Part shown: piece by piece, positions 9,018 to 16,995 of the stretch | Position numbering within the stretch: position 1 is the stretch's first letter | Layout: every line of letters begins with the position of its first letter | NCBI GenBank assembly: GCA_002373045.1 | Contig: DFHU01000025.1 | Location: 1-34,900 of the forward strand | DNA from: Pseudoselenomonas ruminantium | Lineage (GTDB): Bacteria; Bacillota; Negativicutes; Selenomonadales; Selenomonadaceae | DNA: 34,900 bases | Direction: 5' to 3' | Notes under the pieces: generated by a model | The model's database searches: none | Told to the model about the DNA's origin: nothing | Seen by the model: the letters and a program-made list of their open reading frames with translations, nothing else | Program-made: the position numbers and the translations under genes

Positions 9018-12000
9018 TGCGGCAGAAGTGCCCTTAGGCTTTCGCCTGCAGCGGTTGGAAGTCTACAACTGGGGAACCTTTGATGAGCGGGTCTGGTCAC
9101 TGGAACTCAATGGGGAAATGTCGCTGCTCACAGGTGATGTAGGTTCGGGAAAATCGACGCTTGTCGATGCCCTGTTGACGCTTTTGGTTCCGCCCCGTAA
9201 GGTCACCTATAACAAGGCGGCCGACGCCAGCGCCAAGGAGCGCAGTCTGGCGTCCTATGTGCGAGGCTATTATGGACAGAAGCGCACCGAAAATGGCGGT
9301 GGCCGTCCGGAAGCCCTGCGCGATAAGAACAAGTACAGCGTGATTTTAGGCGTGTTCACGGACAAAAACTTTGGCCGTACGGTAACCTTGGCGCAGGTGT
9401 TCTGGTTCCCGGACGAAACAGCGGCCTCACCCAAGCGTTTTTATGTGCTGGCGCAAAAGACGCTGTCCATTACGGAGCGCTTTTCGAGCATTGGCGGGGA
9501 TATGCGTACCTTCCGCAAAAATCTGGAGCGGGACAGCTTCATCAAGACCTTTGACGATTATCCGCAGTACGGTCATGAGTTCCGCAAGATTTTTGGCATT
9601 CGGCAAGTACAGGCCATGGACTTATTCCAGCAGACGGTGTCCATGAAAAAGGTGGACAGCCTGACGAGTTTTGTGCGGCAGAATATGCTCGAAGTGCCGG
9701 AAACGGAGCAGGAAGTAGAACTGATGCTGCGGCAGTACCACGATTTGGAAGCTGCCCATCAGGCCGTACAGAAGGCCAAGGAGCAGCAAAAGATGCTGCA
9801 GCCCATCGAAATGCTGGGGGAAAGTTATGGCAAGGCCAGTCGGGAGCAGGCGGAAACACAGGCCATGCAGGCGGTGTTGGAAAGCTGGTATGCCCAGCAG
9901 GACTATGAGCTGAGAGAATCGCAGCAGGCTTCTATGGAGCAACAGGCTAAGCAGCTGGAACAGCAGATTGAGGAACGGAGCAGGCGCGTACAGGAAAAAC
10001 AGACGGAACTTACTGTCTTGCAGGGTAATATCGCGCGCAATGGCGGTGCCCGTCTGGATGAAGTGCGTCATCAGCTCGATATGGCTGAAGAGAAAAAGGC
10101 CCGTTGTGTGGACATGCGGGAAAGGTTCCAACAGGAATTAACCCTTTTGGAGATGAGCATGCCGGCAGATGAAGCTGCGTTTATCGCTGTTCAGGAGCAC
10201 ATGTGTACGCGCAAAACGGAATTGGAGAGCCAGCAGGAAGAACTGGGGAGTGAAGCCAGTGAAATGCGGGCGAACCGTTTGGAAATGGAGCAGGAAGAAC
10301 GGCGTATTCAGGCGGAAATCGACTCCCTGACCCAGCGTAAGTCCAACATCCCGCAGAAATTTATTGCGGTGCGGGAAGAAATCTGCAAGGCCTTGGATTT
10401 AGCCGAAAGCGAAATGCCCTTTGCCGGAGAACTGATTGCGGTTAAAGAAGACGAGAGCGAATGGGAAGGCGCCATCGAGCGCTTGCTGCACAGCTTTGGT
10501 ATTTCCCTGCTCGTGCCGGAAGTCCACTATGGGGAAGTGGCCGACTGGATGGAACACCATGACCTTAAGATGCGCATGGTCTATTTCCGAGTGCCCGCTT
10601 ATCCGGAGCAGGTTCATGCCAATGTGAATGATGATGCTGTGTGTCGGAAATTGCAGCTCAAGGAGGACAATCCGTTGTCTGCCTGGCTGGAAACGGAACT
10701 GGTTATCCGCTTTAACCATATCTGCTGTGAGAGCATAAAGGAATTTCGTCAGGCCAAATTTGCGTTGACCAAAGCCGGTCAGGTGAAGGCCGGCGGCAAG
10801 CGCCATGAGAAGGATGACCGGCACGACATCCATGACCAGCGTCATTATGTATTGGGCTTTTCCAATTTGAAGAAGATACAGGCCTTGCAGGATGAAGTGG
10901 TCAGCAAGCGGGAAGAACAGGAATTTTTCCGCAAAAAGGAAAATCAGGCCAAGCGGACAGTGCAAAAATTGCGCAAACAAAGCGAGGCCATTGTGCGGGC
11001 GGAAGTCGTAAAATCCTTTGCCGAAATTGATTTAGAGCCTTTACAGCTGCGTATGAAGCAATTGCAGGAACAGGTGGAAAAACTGCAGGTGGAAAATGAT
11101 GTCCTGCAGCAGCTGCAGGCAGAGAAAACGCAGCTGGAAATGGAAATTCGCAATGAAAATGCCGGCCTGGCAAAAATCAGGGACCAGCGCAGCCAGTTGG
11201 ATGAGCGCATACGGCAGAACCGAAAGGAAATGGCGACGGATGAAGAAATCATAAAGGGCACGGATGTGGCTGCGCAGGATAAAGGCTATCCGCTCTTGCA
11301 GCATTATGCCGCCTTGGCGCTGAAAAACATCGGCAGCCCGCAGTTTGACCAACAGAAACGCAGTGTGCAGCAAAAGGAATACAATCAGTGGTTGAATGCT
11401 CGTGCACAGCATGTTGGTGAAACAAAGCGGAAGAATGGTGAGGAACTGGTCGCAGCGATGACCCGTTTCCGGCAGGAATATCCCGAGATGAGCAGTGACC
11501 TTCTGGTCGAGCCGGAAGGCTATGAAGATTACGTGGCTCTGCTGCATAAGCTGCGGGAGGATGATTTGCCGAAATTTGAAAGCCGGTTCAGCTATCTTCT
11601 GCGGGAAAACACCATCAATCAGTTGGCTCTGTTCCAGTCGCATCTGGACGAGGCCTGCCATGAGATTCGCGACCGCATTGCCCTGATTAACGAGTCCTTG
11701 GCGGAAATCGACTACAACGAGGGCCGTTATATCCAAATTGAGTGCAATCCTGCGGTCAGCGATACCATCAGTGAATTCCGCAGAGAATTGCGGGCCTGCA
11801 CTGATGAGGCGCTGGGGGAAAATCCGGATGAACGCTACAGTGAGGACAAATTCCGGCAGGTTGCTAAAATTCTGGAACGCCTGCAGGGCCGTCCGGGCAT
11901 GACGGAAGTGGATGCGCGTTGGCGTAATGAGGTCATCGATGTGCGCAACTGGTTCGTTTTTGCGGCGGCAGAATTGTGGCGCAATCTTGCACCGGGCATG

Positions 12001-12384
12001 GATGAGGAATATGAGCACTATACCGATTCCGGCGGCAAGTCCGGCGGGCAGAAGGAAAAACTGGCCTATACCATCCTGGCAGCCAGCATCGTCTATAACT
12101 TCGGCCTGCGCGGCCGCCGTGCAGGGGAACAGTCCTTCCGCTTTGTGGTGATTGACGAAGCGTTCTTAAAGAGTTCCGATGAATCGGCAAGGTTTGGGCT
12201 GGAACTTTTCCAAAAGCTCGACTTGCAGCTGCTCGTCGTCACGCCGCTATTGAAAATCGCCACCATTGAGCCGTTTGTCAGTCATGTGGGCTTTGTCTAT
12301 CAGCGGGATGAGGAACACCGCTCCTATTTGCGCAATCTGACGATTGAGGAATTGCAGGCAGAGCGAGCTGTTTACCAACAGTAA
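8995..12384 (+). CDS. jetC: JetC, SMC-like ATPase (MukB/MksB-like)
   Basis: This 1,129-residue SMC-family ATPase is the motor of the Jet complex. The Walker A motif GDVGSGKST is at residues 47-55. Long coiled coils rich in Gln, Glu and Lys (about 240-460 and 630-760) flank a hinge-like centre. The C-terminal head has the signature SGGKSGGQKEKL from residue 1012 and Walker B FVVIDEAF with D1054-E1055, then VTPLLKIATIEPFVSHVGFV, usual in JetC. The start is GTG at 8995 after GGAGAGGAGGG, inside the jetB 3' end. All motor motifs are intact, so ATPase activity is expected. The stop lies in a 16-bp sequence repeated 284 bp downstream. The usual next gene, jetD, is missing and a terminator follows. 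Confidence 0.94.
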   Translation: MDLFSMNNAAEVPLGFRLQRLEVYNWGTFDERVWSLELNGEMSLLTGDVGSGKSTLVDALLTLLVPPRKVTYNKAADASAKERSLASYVRGYYGQKRTENGGGRPEALRDKNKYSVILGVFTDKNFGRTVTLAQVFWFPDETAASPKRFYVLAQKTLSITERFSSIGGDMRTFRKNLERDSFIKTFDDYPQYGHEFRKIFGIRQVQAMDLFQQTVSMKKVDSLTSFVRQNMLEVPETEQEVELMLRQYHDLEAAHQAVQKAKEQQKMLQPIEMLGESYGKASREQAETQAMQAVLESWYAQQDYELRESQQASMEQQAKQLEQQIEERSRRVQEKQTELTVLQGNIARNGGARLDEVRHQLDMAEEKKARCVDMRERFQQELTLLEMSMPADEAAFIAVQEHMCTRKTELESQQEELGSEASEMRANRLEMEQEERRIQAEIDSLTQRKSNIPQKFIAVREEICKALDLAESEMPFAGELIAVKEDESEWEGAIERLLHSFGISLLVPEVHYGEVADWMEHHDLKMRMVYFRVPAYPEQVHANVNDDAVCRKLQLKEDNPLSAWLETELVIRFNHICCESIKEFRQAKFALTKAGQVKAGGKRHEKDDRHDIHDQRHYVLGFSNLKKIQALQDEVVSKREEQEFFRKKENQAKRTVQKLRKQSEAIVRAEVVKSFAEIDLEPLQLRMKQLQEQVEKLQVENDVLQQLQAEKTQLEMEIRNENAGLAKIRDQRSQLDERIRQNRKEMATDEEIIKGTDVAAQDKGYPLLQHYAALALKNIGSPQFDQQKRSVQQKEYNQWLNARAQHVGETKRKNGEELVAAMTRFRQEYPEMSSDLLVEPEGYEDYVALLHKLREDDLPKFESRFSYLLRENTINQLALFQSHLDEACHEIRDRIALINESLAEIDYNEGRYIQIECNPAVSDTISEFRRELRACTDEALGENPDERYSEDKFRQVAKILERLQGRPGMTEVDARWRNEVIDVRNWFVFAAAELWRNLAPGMDEEYEHYTDSGGKSGGQKEKLAYTILAASIVYNFGLRGRRAGEQSFRFVVIDEAFLKSSDESARFGLELFQKLDLQLLVVTPLLKIATIEPFVSHVGFVYQRDEEHRSYLRNLTIEELQAERAVYQQ

Positions 12385-12396
12385 GTAAACTCGAGC
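12381..12396 (+). repeat. 16-bp direct repeat, copy 1, spanning the jetC stop codon
   Basis: GTAAGTAAACTCGAGC occurs here, with TAA 12382-12384 serving as the jetC stop, and again at 12665-12680 in the leader of the chemotaxis gene. An exact 16-mer twice within 300 bp is not expected by chance and suggests a recombination or duplication junction. Confidence 0.85.
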
Positions 12397-12514
12397 AGGC
12401 ATTAGCACATTTTCGTTTCTGAGGTGAGATTGTATACAGTAAAACATGAGAAACAAATCTTAGGACTAAATTAAGTCATTGGATGGTATAAAGAATAATA
12501 TTTAGGGAAAATGA

Positions 12515-12548
12515 CCGCTATTTGCAAAACAAATAGCGGTTTTTCTTT
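12515..12548 (+). terminator. Rho-independent terminator of the jet operon
   Basis: A perfect 10-bp stem CCGCTATTTG/CAAATAGCGG with loop CAAAA is followed by TTTTTCTTT. It lies 130 bp after jetC and shows that the operon ends without a nuclease gene. Confidence 0.9.
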
Positions 12549-12600
12549 AATTTGTATGAAAATAGTAATCAATTAGTGAATTTAGAATAAACTTTCCTAG

Positions 12601-12720
12601 TGCAAAAGTCCTAAACCTATGATATGGTTTAGCAAGTGTTCGGGATAACACTGTGGGATAAGACGTAAGTAAACTCGAGCGGCCGCAGGGATACGGCCAA
12701 CGTAGAAAGGCATGTGAGGA
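12601..12720 (+). promoter_or_regulatory. Structured leader of the chemotaxis gene (unidentified)
   Basis: Three short hairpins follow one another: CTAAACC/GGTTTAG (12611-12617 with 12626-12632), AGTGTT/AACACT (12635-12640 with 12647-12652) and GGCCG/CGGCC (12681-12685 with 12694-12698). The string GGGATA occurs three times (12642, 12655, 12688), in or beside the loops. The ribosome binding site GTGAGGA abuts the ATG. I could not match it to the c-di-GMP riboswitch classes that often precede chemotaxis genes. No clear sigma28 promoter was found. Confidence 0.45.
12665..12680 (+). repeat. 16-bp direct repeat, copy 2, in the chemotaxis leader
   Basis: This is the second exact copy of GTAAGTAAACTCGAGC. 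Here it is followed by GGCCGCAGGG, which pairs with CGGCC downstream, so this copy is embedded in the leader structure while copy 1 is not. Confidence 0.85.
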
Positions 12721-12721
12721 A

Positions 12722-14428
12722 ATGAGATTGAAAGATGTTCGGATTGGAGCGAAGATTTTGGTGCTGGTCGTTATCGGCATCATCGGTATGGCTATTTTGA
12801 GTTTTTCTGGTTACAGTGCAATGAGCAAGGCGGGGGATGACCTTGACAACATGTACAATCGTAAACTGAAAGCAACCCGTATGTTGGGCGATGAAATCAA
12901 TTACATGCGTATGATTCAGGTGCGCATCGTAAAGCATATCATTGACCCTAAGGATGCCAAGATAAATGCTTCGATTGATGAGGCGATAAACAGCTATGAA
13001 ACGAAGTGGCCGGAATATAAGGCTCTCGGTATGCGTGCAGATAAGGCTGCAGCCGAAATTCCCAACACGGAGAAAAAGTGGGCAGAATATAAAAATGGCA
13101 TTCAGGAAGCTCGTAAGTTAGCCGCTGCCGGTAAGACCCAGGAAGCATGGACGTATTACAAAGGCGTGGAAGCCAGTGTAACGCAGGAACTCTTAAAGAG
13201 TCTGGTGGCTTTGCAGAAAGTGGCAGATGACAATGCCGAGGCCCTCAATGAGGAAATAGCAGAACGCAATGCCAGTGAAATGTATCTGATGATTGTCACC
13301 ACGGTGCTGTGTTTTGCTGTGCTGATGGGGATTGCCTTCTTCATCATCCGGGATATTGTGACGAATCTGGACAAGATGGTCATGGAATGCAGCCGCATGA
13401 AGGATGGGGACTTTAGACTTAATGGCAATTATGAGCCGCGCGGCGATGAACTGGGTCAGATGGAAGCGGCTATGCAGGATATGCGCAAGACGCTCAACAA
13501 GCTCATGCGTCAGGTCAGCGAATCCTCGGAACAGCTGGCTGCTTCTTCCGAAGAACTTACCGCCAGTGCCGGACAGGCTGCACAGGCGGCAACGCAGGTG
13601 GCACAGTCCGCTACGGAAGTCGTTGAGTCCGTGGAACATCAGCAAAAATCGGTAATGGACAGCAATGAAGCGGTTCAGAGTGCTGAGGCATCGGTAGAAG
13701 AAATCCGTCAGAAGTCCGACCAGGTAGAGGCAAATTCCAATGCCGCAGCAGCGCGTGCCGAAAAGGGCAATCAGGCGATAGATGCATCCGTCCGTCAGAT
13801 TAAGGACGTTGAGGAAACCGTTACGGCTTCGGCTAAGATGGTTGACCGTCTGGGCGAGCGTTCCAAGGAAATCGGTGAGATTGTGGATACGATGACGGGC
13901 ATTGCGGAGCAGACCAACCTGCTCGCGCTGAATGCGTCCATCGAAGCTGCTCGCGCCGGTGAACATGGCCGCGGCTTTACGGTAGTAGCAGGTGAGGTTG
14001 GCAAACTGGCGCAGGAATCCAAGGAATCTGCTGAAAAAATCGCTCGTATCATCAAGGAAATTCAGGGGGATACGGAGGAAGCGGTGCTCTCCATGCGTAC
14101 CGGCCGTGAAGCGGTGGTCGAAGGCGCACAGAGCGTGGAATCCCTGCGTACCATGTTTAAGGAAATCAATCAGCTCGTTGTTGGTGTATCCGGCGAAATA
14201 ACGCAGGTAACGGAATCCATCAACGCTATGGCCGATGCGACCAACGACATCGCCGGCGAAATGAACGATATCAACAGCTACAGCGGCAAAGTGGCCAGCG
14301 AAATGCAGGCCGTATCCGCCGCTACGGAAGAACAGTCCGCTTCGGCAGAAGAAATCGCTGCTGCTAGCGAAGCTTTGGCAAAACTGGCTCAGGACCAGCA
14401 GGAAGCACTGTCCAAGTTCCGGTTTTAA
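12722..14428 (+). CDS. Methyl-accepting chemotaxis protein, 4HB_MCP sensor type
   Basis: This transmembrane chemoreceptor signals to CheA/CheW. The 568 residues comprise a first membrane helix (about 12-33), a roughly 155-residue periplasmic four-helix bundle of the 4HB_MCP_1 type, a second membrane helix (about 189-211), a HAMP linker, and a long cytoplasmic coiled coil. The conserved hairpin tip is present (GIAEQTNLLALNASIEAARA, then FTVVAGEVGKLAQES). There is no C-terminal CheR-binding pentapeptide. The ligand cannot be inferred. The start ATG has GTGAGGAA directly before it. It stands alone between the jet terminator and a long hairpin terminator and is probably one of several receptor paralogues. 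Confidence 0.94.
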   Translation: MRLKDVRIGAKILVLVVIGIIGMAILSFSGYSAMSKAGDDLDNMYNRKLKATRMLGDEINYMRMIQVRIVKHIIDPKDAKINASIDEAINSYETKWPEYKALGMRADKAAAEIPNTEKKWAEYKNGIQEARKLAAAGKTQEAWTYYKGVEASVTQELLKSLVALQKVADDNAEALNEEIAERNASEMYLMIVTTVLCFAVLMGIAFFIIRDIVTNLDKMVMECSRMKDGDFRLNGNYEPRGDELGQMEAAMQDMRKTLNKLMRQVSESSEQLAASSEELTASAGQAAQAATQVAQSATEVVESVEHQQKSVMDSNEAVQSAEASVEEIRQKSDQVEANSNAAAARAEKGNQAIDASVRQIKDVEETVTASAKMVDRLGERSKEIGEIVDTMTGIAEQTNLLALNASIEAARAGEHGRGFTVVAGEVGKLAQESKESAEKIARIIKEIQGDTEEAVLSMRTGREAVVEGAQSVESLRTMFKEINQLVVGVSGEITQVTESINAMADATNDIAGEMNDINSYSGKVASEMQAVSAATEEQSASAEEIAAASEALAKLAQDQQEALSKFRF

Positions 14429-14445
14429 CATCGTAGTATAAAGAC

Positions 14446-14528
14446 GCCCGAGGGGGCCGGTCATATTTTTCCTCTGCTTAGACAAGCTTGTCAAACGCGA
14501 CGGAAAAACACGACCGGCCCCCTCGGGC
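14446..14528 (+). terminator. Long hairpin with conserved apical core (element 1), 3' of the chemotaxis gene
   Basis: Perfect 17-bp arms (14446-14462 with 14512-14528, GCCCGAGGGGGCCGGTC) are extended by TTTTTCC/GGAAAAA (14466-14472 with 14502-14508). They enclose a 29-base core at 14473-14501 containing CTTAGACAAGCTTGTCAAAC. The same core, inverted and with one substitution in its first 26 bases, sits at the tip of the hairpin ending at 18907, whose arms are unrelated. It lies 17 bp after the stop codon and could act as a terminator. Confidence 0.8.
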
Positions 14529-14582
14529 TTATTGCGTACATTACAGTTATATGTTAAGACGATTCAAGAGGGTTAAAACTAA

Positions 14583-14600
14583 GGCGGGAGGGAGAGGCAA
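14583..14600 (+). repeat. Detached left half-arm of hairpin element 2
   Basis: GGCGGGAGGGAGAGGCAA is the exact reverse complement of 18890-18907, the outer right arm of hairpin element 2. Its last eight bases, AGAGGCAA, recur at 18835-18842. Joining 14600 to 18843 rebuilds a hairpin with 27-bp arms. Confidence 0.85.
14593..14600 (+). repeat. 8-bp target duplication, left copy
   Basis: AGAGGCAA here and at 18835-18842 flanks the 14601-18834 segment. Eight to nine bases is the usual target duplication of IS256-family elements, and the right copy directly abuts the right inverted repeat of the IS. Confidence 0.75.
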
Positions 14601-14624
14601 AAGAAATGATAACCTTATTAGAGG

Positions 14625-14660
14625 AGGAAGGCCTTTAATAGTCCTTTCTCCTCGCTCTTT
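14625..14660 (+). terminator. Hairpin with T tract near the left end of the insertion
   Basis: AGGAGGAAGG pairs with CCTTTCTCCT around a short loop, with one mismatch, and is followed by CGCTCTTTTTT. It faces the end of the small minus-strand gene and may terminate in both directions. Confidence 0.5.
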
Positions 14661-14661
14661 T

Positions 14662-14862
14662 TTACTTAATTTTGTTCAGAACTTCGCCAGCAGACAAATT
14701 GTTTGCCTTCATATATTCCATAAGTTCCTGATAATCATCCTGAGATTTCTTCGTTTTAAGCTCACCAAGCTGCGCTTTTAATGCTTTAATCTCAGCAGAT
14801 TTCTTTTCTATTTTTTCCTCGATTACTTTAATCTTCTCATCGTAATTTGCTTTTCTTGCCAT
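14662..14862 (-). CDS. Small coiled-coil protein, DUF4315-like
   Basis: A 66-residue charged helical protein: residues 6-42 form a Lys/Glu/Leu coiled coil (KIKVIEEKIEKKSAEIKALK), and the C-terminal part (YMKANNLSAGEVLNKIK) resembles a short helix-turn tail. The pattern recalls DUF4315 proteins of conjugative elements, but similarity is only by eye. The start is ATG at 14862 because GGAGG lies eight bases upstream (complement of 14871-14875); a start 15 codons further upstream would place this site inside the gene. Codon use is AT-rich, as in the rest of the insertion. Function unknown. Confidence 0.65.
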   Translation of the reverse strand: MARKANYDEKIKVIEEKIEKKSAEIKALKAQLGELKTKKSQDDYQELMEYMKANNLSAGEVLNKIK

Positions 14863-14973
14863 TGATAAAACCTCCAAGTAATGTATTAAATTACTACATA
14901 AATCATTATTTCGACATTTACCATGATTTTTCTACTATATGCTAAAAAAATTTCTCATATGAATATGTGGACA

Positions 14974-15159
14974 CTATTCATCTAGATATTCGTCACCACT
15001 AGCAACATATCCTAATTTCTCATAGAAAGTTCTGACTCTTACTTGAGCCGATAGTCCCAATACCGGAATGCTATTGTATTTTATCCACTCTTCTACCACA
15101 TTCATAATAAGATTACCTGATGATTTTACCGTGATATTTCTTTTTGAATGGGCATAAAG
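14974..15159 (-). pseudogene. C-terminal remnant of a GNAT N-acetyltransferase (ElaA-like)
   Basis: In the minus frame that ends at TAG (complement of 14974-14976), about 60 codons read like the end of a GNAT enzyme: LIMNVVEEWIKYNSIPV, then LSAQVRVRTFYEKLGYVASG. The conserved LSAQ..VRTFYEKLGYV segment of ElaA-type acetyltransferases is intact. Upstream the frame closes at a stop (complement of 15160-15162) and no start with a ribosome binding site is present, so the N-terminal acetyl-CoA-binding half is missing. It is a decayed passenger of the insertion. Confidence 0.7.
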
Positions 15160-15361
15160 CTAAGGAATACTTTTCATTATCTTTTGACGTAAAAATAGGG
15201 CAGCAACTAATAATACTATCTAAATATATCAGAAGATTTCTTGATATTTAATAATATCCTAACAGACTTTCATGTAATCTGAACGAAGCAAATTGGTTAC
15301 TACTATCTCTATCTTTGCATATAATAATATACACCATTTATAATTTGCTTATTAACAAAAA

Positions 15362-15401
15362 TGCGTTGTAATATAATGCGAGAGCATTATATTACAACGC
15401 A
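15362..15401 (-). terminator. Perfect 18-bp hairpin ending the radical SAM/peptide operon
   Basis: TGCGTTGTAATATAATGC pairs perfectly with its complement around loop GAGA. Reading on the minus strand it is followed by TTTTTGTTAATA, a standard terminator context, 100 bases beyond the peptide stop. Confidence 0.8.
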
Positions 15402-15502
15402 ACTTGATTAGAGTAAATAAGTATATCACATCTTCATTAATATCCTAAAATTCATCTATGATATATTTCCTTATACTCTATTTCTTAAAATATAATGTCT
15501 AA
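15402..15502. other. Gap between peptide gene and its terminator
   Basis: AT-rich untranslated stretch. I see no frame with a ribosome binding site and no repeat in it. The neighbouring stretch 15163-15361 also holds no supportable gene; a 44-codon minus-strand open frame there has no recognised family or start. Confidence 0.5.
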
Positions 15503-15628
15503 TTAATTGTTGTAAGTGTGGGCACATCCAGTACTGCGTAAATGCTTGCAAGCTCCTGATGTAGCAATAGTATAAGTTTTAATTTTGCGTACTTTTGGCA
15601 TGGTGAATTTTTTCTTTTCTTTTTTCAT
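15503..15628 (-). CDS. 41-residue Cys-containing peptide, candidate RiPP precursor
   Basis: A short gene with an excellent ribosome binding site (AAGGAGG, complement of 15637-15643) eight bases before ATG 15628. The peptide has a very basic N-terminal half (MKKEKKKFTMPKVRKIKT) and a C-terminal half with two cysteines, C27 and C35, in SGACKHLRSTGCAHTYNN. It starts 50 bases after the radical SAM/SPASM gene on the same strand and precedes a shared terminator. That pairing, its size and the leader/core split are typical of radical-SAM-modified ribosomal peptides (sactipeptide or ranthipeptide-like thioethers). The modification is inference; no known precursor family was recognised. Confidence 0.72.
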   Translation of the reverse strand: MKKEKKKFTMPKVRKIKTYTIATSGACKHLRSTGCAHTYNN

Positions 15629-15678
15629 AGCATATTCCTCCTTAAAATAAAACATTAATTATCAAATAGAAAGTAATA

Positions 15679-16995
15679 TTAACACTTTCCATTTACAGCA
15701 TTAAAGTAACATTGAGCATAGGTGCATGCCTCATCATATTTCTTGTTCCATTGTCCAGTCTCTAAATATGCTTGAGCAGGACAGAAATGACAAAATGTCA
15801 ATAAGTTACAGGCTGCACATTCTTCCAAGTCCTTCTGTCTATGTTTTCTCCATTCTTTTAATATGCTTGAATTATTCCATATATCTAGTAATGAAGTTTC
15901 TTTTAAATTACCAATGCTGTCTCCCAATGATTCACAAATATATACATCACCAAATGGATTTATTGTTAGCGAGTTAAAACCAGCTCTACAAATTAATTCT
16001 TTATTGACATCTACTGTTTTTTCTTTAAATTCTTTAATTTTATTTTTATATTGAAGTTTTATAAAATTATATATATCATCGATTTCTGCACGTAAATTTA
16101 AATTATCGTTATTGCCTTGCATTGTAGGTCTAATACTAGTTGAAAACTGTGGTGGTATTCCTAATTCCATCGCAAGTTTTTTTATATTCTCAAAATCTTT
16201 TATATTATCCTTCATTAATGGGACTTTCATAGATACAGGTGTTCCACATAGTTTGAACTTTACTAACACATCAATTGTTTTATTAAAAGAACCTTTTATC
16301 GCAGTAATATTATCATGTATTAATGCATTACTTCCATAAATACTACACTGAACGCTTCTCAGATTTAATTTAGCTAATTTAAAAATCATTGCATCATCTA
16401 AAGCCAATCCGTTAGTGTAAATATCAACTAACATACGCTTACTTACAGCGTATCGAATAATATCAAAAGCATCATTTCTAGTAAATATATCTCCTCCACT
16501 AAAAACAATATTATTCACATTTGCTTCTACAAGCTGATCAATAACAGAATAAATCTGACTAGTATTTAATGGACTATCATTCCCTTTATAATCTACATAG
16601 CAATGTTTACATTTTTCATTACATGAATATGTTAATTCAAACAAAACACCGTATAATATATGTCTTTCCGCAGTAAAATCCTCAAGTTCTAAATCGTCTG
16701 TTTCATTCTCATTTTGGTTATATGATTCTATAATCTCATTATTAATTAAATCACATATTAGTTCATATATATTTTCAATATCATCAGATTCAATATTATA
16801 TACTTCTTTAACTTTATCTATCAATGATTTTATATTTATAAATTTGAATCCAATATTATTTAAAACATCTATTAGAGTATGGTCATATGAAAACATTTGT
16901 TGTTTTGATGTCTTCCATACATAACATTCATCACCATATTGTCTATAAAAAACATCAGAAAATAGCCTTATATTTAAATCATCATTTATTATCAT
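15679..16995 (-). CDS. Radical SAM/SPASM peptide maturase with PqqD-like N-terminus
   Basis: The 438-residue protein has an N-terminal region (about 15-95) that looks like a PqqD-type RiPP recognition element, then a radical SAM barrel with the cluster motif C125-x3-C129-x2-C132 in LTYSCNEKCKHCYVDYKG and the SAM-contact strand VFSGGDIFTRND. The C-terminal SPASM domain (about 340-438) has cysteines in ICRAGFNSLTINPFGDVYIC, ECAACNLLTFCHFC, EACTYAQC and the final KC, enough for two auxiliary [4Fe-4S] clusters. Such enzymes make thioether or C-C crosslinks in peptides; the likely substrate is the adjacent 41-residue peptide. Coding is strongly AT-rich. No transporter or protease gene accompanies it. 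The start ATG has only a weak TTGGATG upstream. Confidence 0.88.
   Translation of the reverse strand: MIINDDLNIRLFSDVFYRQYGDECYVWKTSKQQMFSYDHTLIDVLNNIGFKFINIKSLIDKVKEVYNIESDDIENIYELICDLINNEIIESYNQNENETDDLELEDFTAERHILYGVLFELTYSCNEKCKHCYVDYKGNDSPLNTSQIYSVIDQLVEANVNNIVFSGGDIFTRNDAFDIIRYAVSKRMLVDIYTNGLALDDAMIFKLAKLNLRSVQCSIYGSNALIHDNITAIKGSFNKTIDVLVKFKLCGTPVSMKVPLMKDNIKDFENIKKLAMELGIPPQFSTSIRPTMQGNNDNLNLRAEIDDIYNFIKLQYKNKIKEFKEKTVDVNKELICRAGFNSLTINPFGDVYICESLGDSIGNLKETSLLDIWNNSSILKEWRKHRQKDLEECAACNLLTFCHFCPAQAYLETGQWNKKYDEACTYAQCYFNAVNGKC

Noticed and set aside
12674..12686. CTCGAGCGGCCGC, a XhoI-NotI string typical of cloning vectors
   Set aside because: The flanks are not vector sequence, the GGCCG part pairs with CGGCC downstream in the leader, and the first half also occurs at 12381-12396 without the NotI part. 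It looks native.
12601..12720. c-di-GMP riboswitch before the chemotaxis gene
   Set aside because: The hairpin order and conserved core strings of classes I and II are not found.
15140..15275. 44-codon minus-strand frame (LDSIISCCPIF) as a second peptide gene
   Set aside because: No start codon with a ribosome binding site, overlap with the GNAT remnant in another frame, and no recognised family.
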